Shown piece by piece: positions 12,781 to 23,089 of a DNA stretch of 64,000 nt; positions within the stretch are counted from its first letter, which is position 1; each line of letters starts with the position of its first letter. This DNA comes from Diplosphaera chodatii (lineage: Eukaryota; Chlorophyta; Trebouxiophyceae; Prasiolales; Stichococcaceae): the NCBI GenBank assembly GCA_032358165.1, contig JAALGY010000053.1, positions 1,612,001-1,676,000 on the forward strand, given 5' to 3'. The notes beneath the pieces were generated by a model that searched no databases, was not told the DNA's origin, and saw only the letters and a list, made by a program, of their open reading frames with translations. The translations under genes and the position numbers were made by a program.

Positions 12781-15222
12781 ATGGCGTCCAACCCCAGCAA
12801 GCTTGTGCTGGTCGTCAACTCAGGCAGCAGCAGTCTGAAGTTCAAGCTGTTTGATGCTACGGCGGGGCTGCGTGGCGAGGTCTCTGGTCTGGTGGAGCGG
12901 ATAGGGGACGTCGCAAACTCGCGCATCATCACCACAAACCTGTCTGACCCCGATGCACAGAAGTCCACAGTCGATAGGGGTGTGAAGGTGCCTGCTTGGT
13001 CGCCTCTGCGCTCTCCAGTGGTCGCATGTGCACCAGTTGCATTGACATGCTCTTCCTATGATGCTTTGCCTGCAAATCACTTTTGCAGGACCACACTGCG
13101 GCGCTCGACTACGTGCTGCAGCACCTGAAGGATACGTATGCTGCCGATCTCGCAGAGCATGTGGAGGCTGTTGGTCACAGGGTGAGATCGGTGCTGATGA
13201 TGCGATGATGCACACAGTACCATGCCAGCAGGCACGACACCGATGACTCATGGCAACAGCGCTGCAGCCGCAGGGGAGATCAAAGCATGTACCAGCATAC
13301 AGATGACACCAGGTATGCACTGTTGCGTGGTGGATGTAACAGGTGGTGCACGGCCGCGATATTCCTGCGGCGCAGCTTGTCAACGACAGCGTGCTGCGGG
13401 CGATCAAGGACGCCGCGCCGCTGGCACCGCTGCACAACCCCGCGAACCTGGAGGGCATCATGGCGGCATCCGCAGTGTTTCCCTGCCCCCAGGTCAGCAC
13501 ATGCACCGACGACAATGCCCTCTGTGATGCAGTTGATGGATGTATGACACTCCTGATCCCCCTCACTGCAGCTGGCAAACTGCCCATGTTCTTAGAGCCT
13601 AGCACCTTGGGATGTTCATCACAGGTGGCGGTGTTTGACACTGCATTCCTGACCACGATGCCGCCAGCAGCCTACACGTATGCCCTGCCGGCAGATTTGG
13701 CCAAAAAGGAGGGCCTTCGGCGCTACGGCGCGCACGGCACCAGCTACCGCTACCTGGTCGGGGCGGCAGCAGAACTGCTGGGCCGCCCGGCGTCAGAATT
13801 GAACATGATCATCGGGCACATAGGTCTGGCCTGCACTGTGCTCTACGTCCACTTCCTCAGGCAGCATGCAGATGTTCTCCGATGCCTGCGAGCTGCAGAG
13901 CCCATAGTTGGTTGAACCGCCATCATCATGTGCAGGAGCCGGTGCCAGCATGTCCGCAGTCAAACAGGGCAAAGTGATCGACACGTCAATGGGGTTGACG
14001 CCTTTGGAGGGGTGTGCAGAATTCCTTGTCGTATTACAAGTCCCTACTGCAGGCCGCATGTTGCCCAGGTTTGCCATTGTGGTAATCTCAGACTGCAGAG
14101 GTGTCACGTGTGCAGGCTGATGATGGGGACAAGGTGTGGGGACATCGACCCGTCAGTCGTCATCTACCTGGCACAGCACTGCGGCATGGCAGTCGCCGAC
14201 ATCGACAAACTCATGAACAAACAGGCGTGTGGAACTTCAGGGTGGAGCATGGTCCCCATCTCAAATGTTAAGAGTACACGATGCATGCAAGTTAGTGCTC
14301 TGCATGATACCAGTGCCACAGGTGTGGAGGTCGCTGACATGAAGTAACAGAGGATGCAATGCACCAGGGGTTTGTGTGCACCACAGAGTGGCTTCCTAGG
14401 TCTGGCAGGCAACGCGGACTTGCGGTCAGTTGTTGCAGCTGCGGACGGCGGGGATGACCAGGCCAGGCAGGCAATCGAGGCAAGCTGAGTGCTTGCTGAA
14501 CATCACCATAAGGCTGATTCAAACATGCTGTCCGAGGCTGTGGTGCACAAGATGATGTCTGTCCTCAGTGCATCCTCGTTTTGTGCACAGGTGTTCATCC
14601 ACAGGATCAGAAAGTATTTGGGCGCATATCTGGTCCTGCTGGAGGGCACCACAGACGCCATCGTCTTCTCAGCAGGTGCGATCCTGCGCTGCTGTTGACA
14701 ACCCCTATAGACGCTGCATCCTCATTGCCCGACACTGCGACATGATCAGATGCTGCTCGATATCGCAGGCATTGGAGAGAACAATGCCTTGACCAGGAAA
14801 AGATCCCTGCAAGGGCTCGAGGTGTTCCTGTTGCTACACACCAGCATGTCATCAGAACGCAGCCATGCACAGCGCTGCTTCACGAGCCGCTGCCGACCGC
14901 ATCTACAGCACTGGTCAATCACAGGCAGATGCATGCGCAGGCTTTTGGCATTGTGCTGGATGATGCGAAGAATGACGCCGCCGTCGGCGGCAAGGCGACT
15001 GAAATTCAGGCAGACGACTCCAGGGTCAAGATCCTTGTTGTCCCTACCGATGAGGAGCTCAGCATTGCACAGCAGGTGGGTACATCACAGTCAGGCTGTT
15101 GCAATTGTACGCACTCGCTGTGCTACCAGCAGTGGCTGTGGTATAGCACAGTCCTGAAGTGCACCATTAGTGATGGTCTGCAGACACTGGAGGTGGTTAC
15201 AGCGCATCAGGCGGAGGAGTGA
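12781..15222 (+). CDS. ackA: Acetate kinase
   Basis: The product interconverts acetate plus ATP and acetyl phosphate plus ADP, usually paired with phosphotransacetylase; in green algae the pair supports fermentation and acetate use in an organelle. Eleven exons splice in phase to 412 residues, the normal family length: 12781-12987, 13089-13181, 13343-13492, 13625-13823, 13936-14011, 14116-14224, 14387-14479, 14591-14675, 14769-14821, 14941-15075 and 15184-15222. Visible family motifs in order are LVVNSGSSSLKFKL near the start, GHRVVHG, QVAVFDTAF with the catalytic Asp, YRRYGAHGTSY-like RRYGAHGTSYRY, DTSMGLTPLEG, MGTRCGDIDP and AGIGENNA. Introns 6 and 7 appear to use gc donors (after 14224 and 14479). 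The start is the ATG at 12781. A frame open back to 12670 could add about 37 residues, which leaves targeting unresolved. Confidence 0.93.
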
Positions 15223-15424
15223 GGGCACAGCCGCATGCAGTGGTCAGGCCCGTCAGCATGCAACCAGGACGGTGTTGAAAGGCAAACTGCGTGCTTGTAT
15301 GCTATTTATTATGGTGTGTCTATACAGAGCACCGCCGCATGACCGTGCTTTGCAGCACACAAGCCTTCCTGAAGCAAAGTGTCATATCAACGACGTAAGT
15401 GTGAAACGGCTGCACGCTGTGATG

Positions 15425-15919
15425 TCAAACTGCTGGAGCTGGTGTGTACAAACCCGCATCAATCAGCAACTTCTTCTTTGCCTTGGCAATGCTGGACTTC
15501 CGGCGGCCGCCGGTGTTCTTCTTCAGCACGCCCTTGCTGACGGCCTTGTCAATCTCCTGGTATGCCTCCGATATGAGCGACTCCACCGGCTGCACCGACT
15601 GCTCCTCCACTGCCGCCAGGTCGACCCGCAGTCCCGCGATGGCTGCAAAGACCTTCTTCATGCGCGTAGCGATGGCTGATTTCCGCGCCTTGTTGTACAT
15701 GCGGTGCTTTTCTGAGAGCCGGATGCGCTGCTTCGAGTTCTGCTTCGCCTCCACAAGGAAAGCTGACCTGGCGACGCTGCATTGCCTCTGCGGGCCCTGC
15801 AGGAGCTGGCAGCCACGCAGGGCTGGGCTGGAGGCGAGTCGGCTGGCTGAGGCTGTGAGTGGCGTCCGGCACGGCCTGCCCAACGACAGCTGCCCGAACG
15901 CGGCGGTAAGCGACGCCAT
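15425..15919 (-). CDS. Plastid 30S ribosomal protein bS20
   Basis: A single uninterrupted frame of 164 residues runs from ATG at 15919 to a stop at 15425. The first 55 or so residues are Ser/Ala/Arg-rich and poor in acids, as expected for a chloroplast transit peptide. The mature part is basic and helical, with the S20 pattern QNSKQRIRLSEKHRMYN, then KSAIATRMKKVF and a C-terminal GRRKSSIAKAKKKL block. bS20 binds 16S rRNA early in small-subunit assembly. The gene is intronless, unlike every neighbour, and converges with acetate kinase (about 200 bases between stops). It is the nuclear-encoded plastid form, not a mitochondrial one, judged from the leader and the high similarity to the bacterial core. 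Confidence 0.9.
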   Translation of the reverse strand: MASLTAAFGQLSLGRPCRTPLTASASRLASSPALRGCQLLQGPQRQCSVARSAFLVEAKQNSKQRIRLSEKHRMYNKARKSAIATRMKKVFAAIAGLRVDLAAVEEQSVQPVESLISEAYQEIDKAVSKGVLKKNTGGRRKSSIAKAKKKLLIDAGLYTPAPAV

Positions 15920-16306
15920 GGCTGGAAGTGCCGCAGCTCCTCTTCACAACAGGTGGAGGATCGTGCCGTGCTTGATTCCGGCTCTGACTGAGCCTGCTGC
16001 GTCTGGGTAACTATCGCTGTGGTACTTTGGCGTTCAGGACGGGCTGGTGTTGCTGGTGTGGCTTTACTGGATGCGGCCAAGGAAGAAGGAAGCACGAAGG
16101 ATGTACCAGGCCGGCGGAGGTAGAGTTGCTCTTGTGCTTCGTGTTCCAGCGCCGCTGCCGTGCCTGCAAGCTCGACGTGCATTGAGGTCACGCTTGTGTC
16201 AGTTTGCCGATCACGCGGCGCTTCCCGTGACGCCTTGGTCAGTGGACGACTCACTGCAAATAGCGTTCCGATTGCATTGCCCTTGCGAGAGGGGCAGCAG
16301 GCAGAC
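15920..16306. promoter_or_regulatory. Divergent intergenic region of bS20 and eIF3f
   Basis: These 387 bases separate the start codons of two divergent translation-related genes and must contain both promoters and 5' leaders. I see no TATA box or other definite element. Confidence 0.4.
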
Positions 16307-18065
16307 ATGTCCAAGATCAACCTTCCGCTGGGATCCACGGGCGTCAAGGTCGTCGTGCAGCCAGTCGTCCTGTTCAGTATCTGCGATGCATTCATCAGGC
16401 GCGGCGACGGCCAAAGCCGCGTCATTGGGACGCTGCTGGGCACCATAGAGGCTGGCGTCATCGACCTGCGGCTGTCATATGCCGTGCCGCATATAGAGAC
16501 GCCGGAGTCGGTGGGTGTCTGGATGGTCGGCTGCCGTGACAATGGTTCACTGCAAGCGCAGTGTGCAAACTCCCTTCTGCGGGACATGCCTCAATCCTCA
16601 GCATGCTCATTGTGTGTTGTTGAAATCACAGGTATCCATCGACATTCCGCACCACAGGACGCTGTTTGACCTTCACCAGAAAGTCAACTCGAAGGAGGTG
16701 GTTGTGGGCTGGTGAGTGGCTGGCATTTTCTGGCTGGATTGTGTAATGCATGTATTAAGTCGATTGCACAAACTTCACTATACTCGCTGGAGGTCAACAA
16801 ATGGTATGTCACAATCTAAAGTATGACACGGGACTCTGCGCGCTGCATTGCGTGCAGGTACTCGACCGGTTTGGGGTTGTCAGGCAGCGATGCGCTCATC
16901 CAGGATTTCTACTCGGGCGAGTGCACCAACCCGATCCACCTCATCCTGGACACACAGCTGACAGACGGCAAGATGGCCATCAAGGCTTTTGTGTCACGGA
17001 CGCTGACGCTGCGGAAGCACCAGGTGGGGGCGCACCCGATGTCGCACTGATGCACCTTGCACATGCTGTCGTGCACAAGTGCACCTGGCGACCGTTCACG
17101 TGTCCCAAGGTGGAAGCGCTCAGTCATCAACCCTGGTGTTGTGATGCAGGAGCCGCCGCTTGCAACAGAGTTCCTGGAGGTGCCGTGCGAAGTGAGGACA
17201 GCCGAGATCGAGAAGATTGGCGGTAGGCACCCTGGAATGCCTGATGCGTCGCTGCTGCCTCAGGCGACTGCTCTTGTATTGGTTGCTGCTGCAACTCAAA
17301 CTGCGAATTGCGCAAACTTACAGCGACTCGGTGCATGTGTGCAGTGGACGTTCTCAGCAGCCAGAAGTCGGACAGGATGCCGCTGGACTCGGACAGCCTG
17401 GCGCGGTCGATCGCGCGGCTGGAGTCCTCGATTTCGCAGGCCCACCAATACGTGGATGATGTGGTGGTGAGCTGTTCTATCAACATGTGCACTATGCAAA
17501 CACCATTGCACAGTGAGTCACACTGCGGCGCTGCCTGCTCCTGCTGTGCCAGGTATAAAGTCCACCTGCATGTTGCGCACACTGCTGTGCAGTACTAGCA
17601 AGACCATTGCGTTAGCATCTGGCGAAACCCTGGGCCTTGTCAACGACACAAGCACTGTGCATCGGCAGGAGGGGCGGCGGAAAGGCGACCGCAACATCGG
17701 GCGCTACCTGGCAGACACGGTGGACGCGGTGCCGCAGCTCGGGCAGGAGGAGCTGGAGCAGCTGTGCCGCGAGAACACGCAGGTGCGTACCCAAACACAC
17801 CTCTGCAAAGAGCTGCCACACCAGTGGGGGTCCCGCTGATGCAATCAGCATCTCGCCTGACGTGCTTTGCTCCCAGAGAGCCTGGTGCCCTGCTTGTCGC
17901 GCTTCAGGTGCGCGGCGCTGACTGCATGTTGTTTCTCACATTGTCACATGTGGGGTGCTCCGTGCTGTGCAGGATGTCCTGCTGGTGATGTATCTGGCCA
18001 ACCTGGTCCGGACACATGTAGCGCTGGCAGATAAGCTGGGCACGCAATCGTTGCCGCTGGTTTGA
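16307..18065 (+). CDS. Translation initiation factor eIF3 subunit f (MPN domain)
   Basis: Seven exons splice in phase to 283 residues: 16307-16510, 16632-16711, 16858-17023, 17150-17222, 17345-17466, 17669-17782 and 17973-18065. Residues 1-150 form an MPN domain with VVVQPVVLFSICDAFIRR, the RVIGTLLG strand, a VNSKEVVVGWYSTG segment and NPIHLILDT. The JAMM zinc ligands of active deubiquitinases are not present (no HxH after the WYSTG segment), as is normal for eIF3f, which is a structural MPN subunit. The C-terminal half carries the helical SSISQAHQYVDDVV segment and the NIGRYLADTVDAVPQL and LLVMYLANLVRTHVALADKL helices that pack in the eIF3 core helical bundle. It acts in the cytosol in 43S pre-initiation complex assembly. 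The start is the ATG directly before SKINLPLG. Confidence 0.9.
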
Positions 18066-18277
18066 TTGGTTCAAAGGTTCGTTGCCTGAAACCCCGAGGC
18101 CACACTTCAGCTTCCTACATACAAGTCTGCTGTAATATGAGCATGGCTGAAAGTGAAGACAGCAAAACCACGGAGTATCAATGTTTATAAACAAGTGATC
18201 TGACTGACAACAGAGTCGAGGCGCCCAATGACGGTATTGGTGCGCCCTCCTTGCACAACGATATCAGAGTGTTGGAG

Positions 18278-19712
18278 TTACTTCGATCTAGACACGCTCT
18301 CTGCCAGGCCATCAGGGCCCAGCATTGCACCACCATTCAGCGCCTTGTCAAACTTTGCCACGCGGCGCTTCTCAAGCTCCTTGTACCCGTCTGTTGCCTC
18401 AAGTTCCTGCGCACCAGACTCTCACATCGTTGCACTGTTCCCTCATACTATCACCATGAGGGCATCGATCAGTTGATCAAGGATGCGTGTGGCAGTCCAG
18501 CTACCGTGGCAGCGTGACGCACTGCAAAAGTGATGGGGTTTTGGTGAAGCGTCAATGTGCACAACTGGGTGCACCCACGCAGGAGGGCAGATGGCACCTG
18601 CAGGTCCAGCAACTGAAATACTTCAAGGGCCGTGCCTACAGCAGCACCGACGAGTTGCCACACGAGAACACACTTTTGCCCAGCGTGGGTGGACAGGATG
18701 CCGCACCCGAGATATGCTGTTTGTGTCGGCTGAGAGGACCGTCAGATTCTGCAGCAGCCCTAGCTCTGCCGGCAGCCCCTGCAAAGCACACCACCTGCCG
18801 CTGGTCGTGTTGTGTGCCGTGCCACTGTAGCAGACCTGGTTGTCAGATCAGTCTGTCACACAGAGTTGAACATGGTGCAAGCATGGCACCGTCAGCTGGT
18901 TGCTCGATACATCGATCTCCCGCAAGTTCGGGCACCGACCCAGCGCTGGGGGCAGCTCCACTAAGTGATTTTGACTGAGTTTCAGCTGCGACAAGGCCGT
19001 GAGCTGCGATATGGTGGCTGGGATTTGGACAATAGCATTGTTGCTCAGACCAAGCGTCTCCAGCTGCGGCAGCTGGCAGATTGCGGAGGGCACCTCGGCC
19101 AGCCGGTTATGATCGAGCAGCAGAGTCTGCGTGTGACATGACCATGCGGGTCATACACCGCCACACAACGAGTTGCGCAGCAACTCGTGCCAAGGACACG
19201 TGTGAGGCACATCGGGCATCCGGGTTTTGGACACCACTGACCTTGAGGCTGGTGAGGTTGCATGCTTCGGTAGGCAGCTGCGTCAGCAGGTTGCGACTCA
19301 ATGTCAGCCGTGACAAGACGGAGAAGCTCCCCAGGAAGGGCGGCAGCTCTGTGAGCTTGTTCGATGTCAGGTCGATGGTCCTCACGCTGCTGAACGCGCT
19401 TGCACTGTCCAGCGACGCTGGCAGCTCCTGTACAGATCATCAACTAAATTGTAAGGGCGGGCATGTATGCCAACAATTTGTTGTTCAAACCAACGAAAAC
19501 CAGGGAGTGATATGAATGCAGCATGTCCCGCCGCAGCTGGCTCAGGTACATCGCGCGGGAGTCATGCAGCAGTGCAGCACTCCATGGATGCAGCTGGTGT
19601 TTCAGCGCTTACCTTGCGCCCAACATCACGCAAGGCCACTATGCCGGTCCTGGTCCACTGCGCCTCCTGCTTCTCACGCTGTGCCCTGCCTTTTTTTGTT
19701 GCGCCTGCAGGC
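18278..19712 (-). CDS. LRRC57-type leucine-rich-repeat protein
   Basis: Minus-strand exons include about 19712-19613, 19427-19242, 19126-18890, about 18760-18718, about 18620-18500 and about 18412-18278 (TAA at 18280-18278). The first exon seen carries RTGIVALRDVGRK, the hallmark N-terminus of plant LRRC57-like proteins. It is followed by six or more 22-23-residue repeats such as LRRs with TIDLTSNKLTELPPFLG, TLGLSNNAIVQIPATI and LKLSQNHLVELPPALG. The C-terminal GYKELEKRRVAKFDKAL and MLGPDGLAESV segments match the family end. These proteins are small, often N-myristoylated at MG in plants, and probably act as binding scaffolds. The first coding exon (start Met) was not found; it should lie between 19712 and about 20100. 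The gene is divergent from the MYB-CC gene. Confidence 0.87.
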
Positions 19713-20115
19713 GCGCTCAGACAGCCCCCCAGCTTGGCTGATCATGCAATGCGAGTGATCTCGGTGCAGCAAGCAGCTCCAGAAACAGCGTATGAGCTGC
19801 ACACGCGCCTCTGCAAGCTGGATATCGCATTGTGAGCACCTGATCGACGAGAGTTTGTGAAGCATGTCCAGAATGGAGGGGGCAGAAGTGGCTGGGCGAC
19901 TTTGGTGAAGCATCTTCGCGCGCGGGGCCGCAGTTTGAAATCTGCACACGATCTCGCACGCTCGCCAGGGTTGCCTCGGCAGATCGCGCGGTCCTCCGCA
20001 CCACCGGGCAAGTCGCTGGGCAAACGAGCGGTTTTGCTGGTGTTGAGGCCGAGTAATCCAATTTCGGCGGAGTCTTGGTGCGCTCCGTCGCAGCCGCAGC
20101 TCGGTGCCTGCCGCA

Positions 20116-22447
20116 ATGAGCGTGCAGGGCGCCAGCCCTGAATCTAGCAGCTTGCAAGGCGACTCCCCGCCGGTCAGCGTTGCTGACGGGCAGCCCCTCG
20201 ACTTTCTCGACTTGGAGTTTTGGCCAGCGGAGACCGACTTCCGTCTGGATCAGATGGCCAGCACGATGGAGTGGCTGGGCCAGCTGGACGCACAGGCGGG
20301 GGGCCATCCGCAGGCAGGGCAGCATGCCGGCGCGCATGGCGATGACGCAGGTGCCGCCGCCGCTGCCAATGGCGCCGCTGCCGCCGCTGACGGCGGCCAA
20401 CAGCACCAGGACTACCCCGCGCACATTCATGGCGCCCAGCCGGATATGGCAGGGGTGCGTACTTGTCACCTTATACAATCACATTCAACTCAGTCAACTC
20501 GGTCAGCAGCAGAAGAGGTGCTACTGACCATCCGCATACCATAATCACTCATCATACAGGTCTTACCCGGCGGCAGCCTGACTGCTATTCCTGTATGCAG
20601 GGCGTACCGGTGCCTCCTGGACCGGTGGTGTCATTCACGGAGGCGCGATCTGATGACGGCGGTGCCGCAGAGACACCGATCAACACGCTTGAAACCTCAG
20701 GTGCGCTGTGTTGTACATTGGACATAACCACCTCACGTGTGTTGCTCCGTGCCACCCTTGAGTGCTGCACTTTACCAGGATGAGCACAGAGTCTTGAGCT
20801 CTACAGGGTAGAGCATGCTGTCCAATCTGCAGGCTGGGCGCCGTCGCTCTCTGCACCGATGCCAGCAATGCCGCCGACGCAGCTCGCGCCGCGACCACAC
20901 CAAACGAATGCGTCCGGCAAGCAGCGGCTGCGGTGGACACCAGAGCTGCATGCACGCTTCTGTGCGGCTGTCAGCCAGCTAGGCGGCCCCGAGGCTGCCA
21001 CCCCCAAGGGCGTCCTGAAGCTCATGTCCGTGGACGGCCTGACCATCTACCACATAAAGAGCCATTTGCAGAAGTACCGCCTCAACATGCGGCTGCCACC
21101 AGAGGAGCAGGACGCTGCCTTCGACATGCCGGTGGGCTTAGAATCGGTGCTTACAGAAGGCAGTCGCCCGTACCTATTTAAATGCGTAGGAAGAGCAACA
21201 GTGTTGGCTGCAGCAGAAGTGGAAGTGGCTATGAAGGACCTGGTTGCTGGTTGCAGGCGGCACTGATGGGCAGTGCTGGCAGCCGGCTGTCGCGCCGGTC
21301 GCGCTCACGCTCCCGCACCCGCCTTGACAGCGACAGCGATGGCTCCGAGCAGGTGAGCAACACACAATCTAGACAGCGTCGTCCCCTCGACTTACTCTGT
21401 TTGTCATACCCTGAGAGAGCGGAAGGCTTCTTGGCAGATCCAAGTCTTGGCCTGCAGCTATGAATGCTGCAGCAGCACCTGTTTCAACGGTGTGTGACTT
21501 GGAGGGGCTGGCACCTGCTCCCACACACCAGACACCTCATGGACGCAGGACGAGGCGGCGGCACTCGCGAGGGTGCGCGCCACGAGCCGGCGCAACAGGG
21601 CCAGGCGCAGCGCCAGCTCGGGGGCGCTCGCACCGACGGATGCCGAGCGGCAGGTGACAGCCCGCCGTGCACGCAGCTTGCAACTTGCGTGTGTGCGCGA
21701 GCGCACACTGATATCAGGTTGCGTGTGCGTGCTTCTGCGTTGAGATTTGGCTGCAAGTATGTGCTCAAACACGTGGCTCACCACAGGTCTTCGTTTGCAG
21801 TCGCAGCTGGAGGAGGCGCTCGCCACGCAGATGGCCATGCAGCGCAAGCTACACGAGCAGCTGGAGGTATATCATCGCTCTGGCTGTCCCAATCATTGTG
21901 TCAGCAGGCTCAGCGCCTTTTGCCAATGGCATGACATCGTGCTGTCTCCATTCAGGCGCAGCGCTGGCTGCAGCAGAGCCTGGAGCAGCATGGTCGGTAC
22001 ATCACCAGCCTGATTGAGCGGCAGAATGCAGGCAACACAGACCCCATTCCCCCGCCGCCGGCTTTCGTGTTCCCACCCCAGCATGATGCGGCCGCCGGCT
22101 TTGCCATGCCCAGCCAGCCGCCGTCGTCGGCAGCAGCGCCGGACGGCGGGCAGACATCCCACGTGGCGTTCCCAGGCAGCCCCACAGCCCCGCAGCACGA
22201 TGCGCTCAATGGCAGTGCAGCAGCCATGGCAGCAGCGGCGGTGGGCAGCGTCCCCATTGGCGCCTTCAATGCAGCGGCGACAGAGCCCAGTGATGCAGAT
22301 GTGCTGGATGCGCCCCGCGAACAGCTCCTGCCAGTGGATGGCCCCCTGGAAGGAGCCCCTCTAGTTGAGCCGCCTGGCAAAGTGGCACACAAGCAAGGGC
22401 TGCCTGATGCGCCTCTGCAGCAACCTGTGGACGCATCTGCATCATGA
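20116..22447 (+). CDS. MYB-CC (GARP) transcription factor, PSR1/PHR1-like
   Basis: The exon around 20830-21115 encodes a single MYB-like GARP domain: [39 protein letters not shown] and [12 protein letters not shown] later exon (about 21795-21867) gives the coiled-coil ending LHEQLE, the diagnostic MYB-CC motif, continuing in the next exon as [20 protein letters not shown]. These two domains define the PHR1/PSR1 family, which binds P1BS (GNATATNC) elements as a dimer and activates phosphate-starvation genes. Between them lie an Arg/Ser-rich stretch (about 21290-21350) and an Ala/Arg helix (21550-21655). The N-terminal exon has [15 protein letters not shown], an acidic-hydrophobic patch that could be an activation domain. 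The C-terminus is Pro/Ala-rich. The start ATG at 20116 is the first in the open frame; exon 1 probably ends near 20452. Confidence 0.88.
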
Positions 22448-23089
22448 CCAGGGCAACATGTGCAGTGTTGCTCATGACGCAGATGCGTTCCACTCTGGGG
22501 TTGGACCAGTAACGCGTGTGCCTCTCAGCTTTCACAGCAATGGATTGATTAGGCATGGGGTTGGACCATTGCATTATGCAGTGCGGTACTTTCAGGACGC
22601 TGTGGTTTGTATGGTTTGGCAAGTGAAACGTTGTGTTTAGAGTCAGGAATAGACTGCTACACTTCAAACTGGCACTTTGAGCATCACCTTCAGCTTCGGT
22701 GGTGAGGAGCACCTTTCCAAACGGACCGACAGTCGAGCGGGGGTCCACACTGGTGGTGTTCAAAGGAGCACAGGGAGTACCGTGGAAGCGGCCCCTAATT
22801 GATATCCCCACTGGCCCACCCAATGTTAGCAGCGGGCCTAATCCACCTCGTTCTGGGCTGGCGCACTGCCGAGTCTCAAGAAACACAGTCACAGACCTGC
22901 ACGCAGATGCAACACTCAGATTGCTACTGTACAGTTGATCAACGGTGCATGCCCCCTTGGACACGTCCACCTCGATTGGCACTCTGCATGTGTCGGAAGT
23001 ACTCTGAGCTGCAATGATGTCGCCTCTGCGGCAGGAGTGCTGAAACGAAGGGTGCAGATGACCCCGATCGATGTCGGAGGTCATCAGCG
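22448..23089. other. Intergenic stretch
   Basis: The region lies between the stop of the MYB-CC gene and the proposed start of the SAP/ligase gene. A ggggttggacca sequence occurs twice (near 22496 and 22557). Otherwise I see nothing definite. A 310-codon minus-strand frame across it has no domain signature and overlaps the end of the MYB-CC gene. Confidence 0.5.

Noticed and set aside
15658..16587. 309-codon minus-strand frame
   Set aside because: It runs antisense to eIF3f exon 1 and out of frame across bS20, both of which are certain genes.
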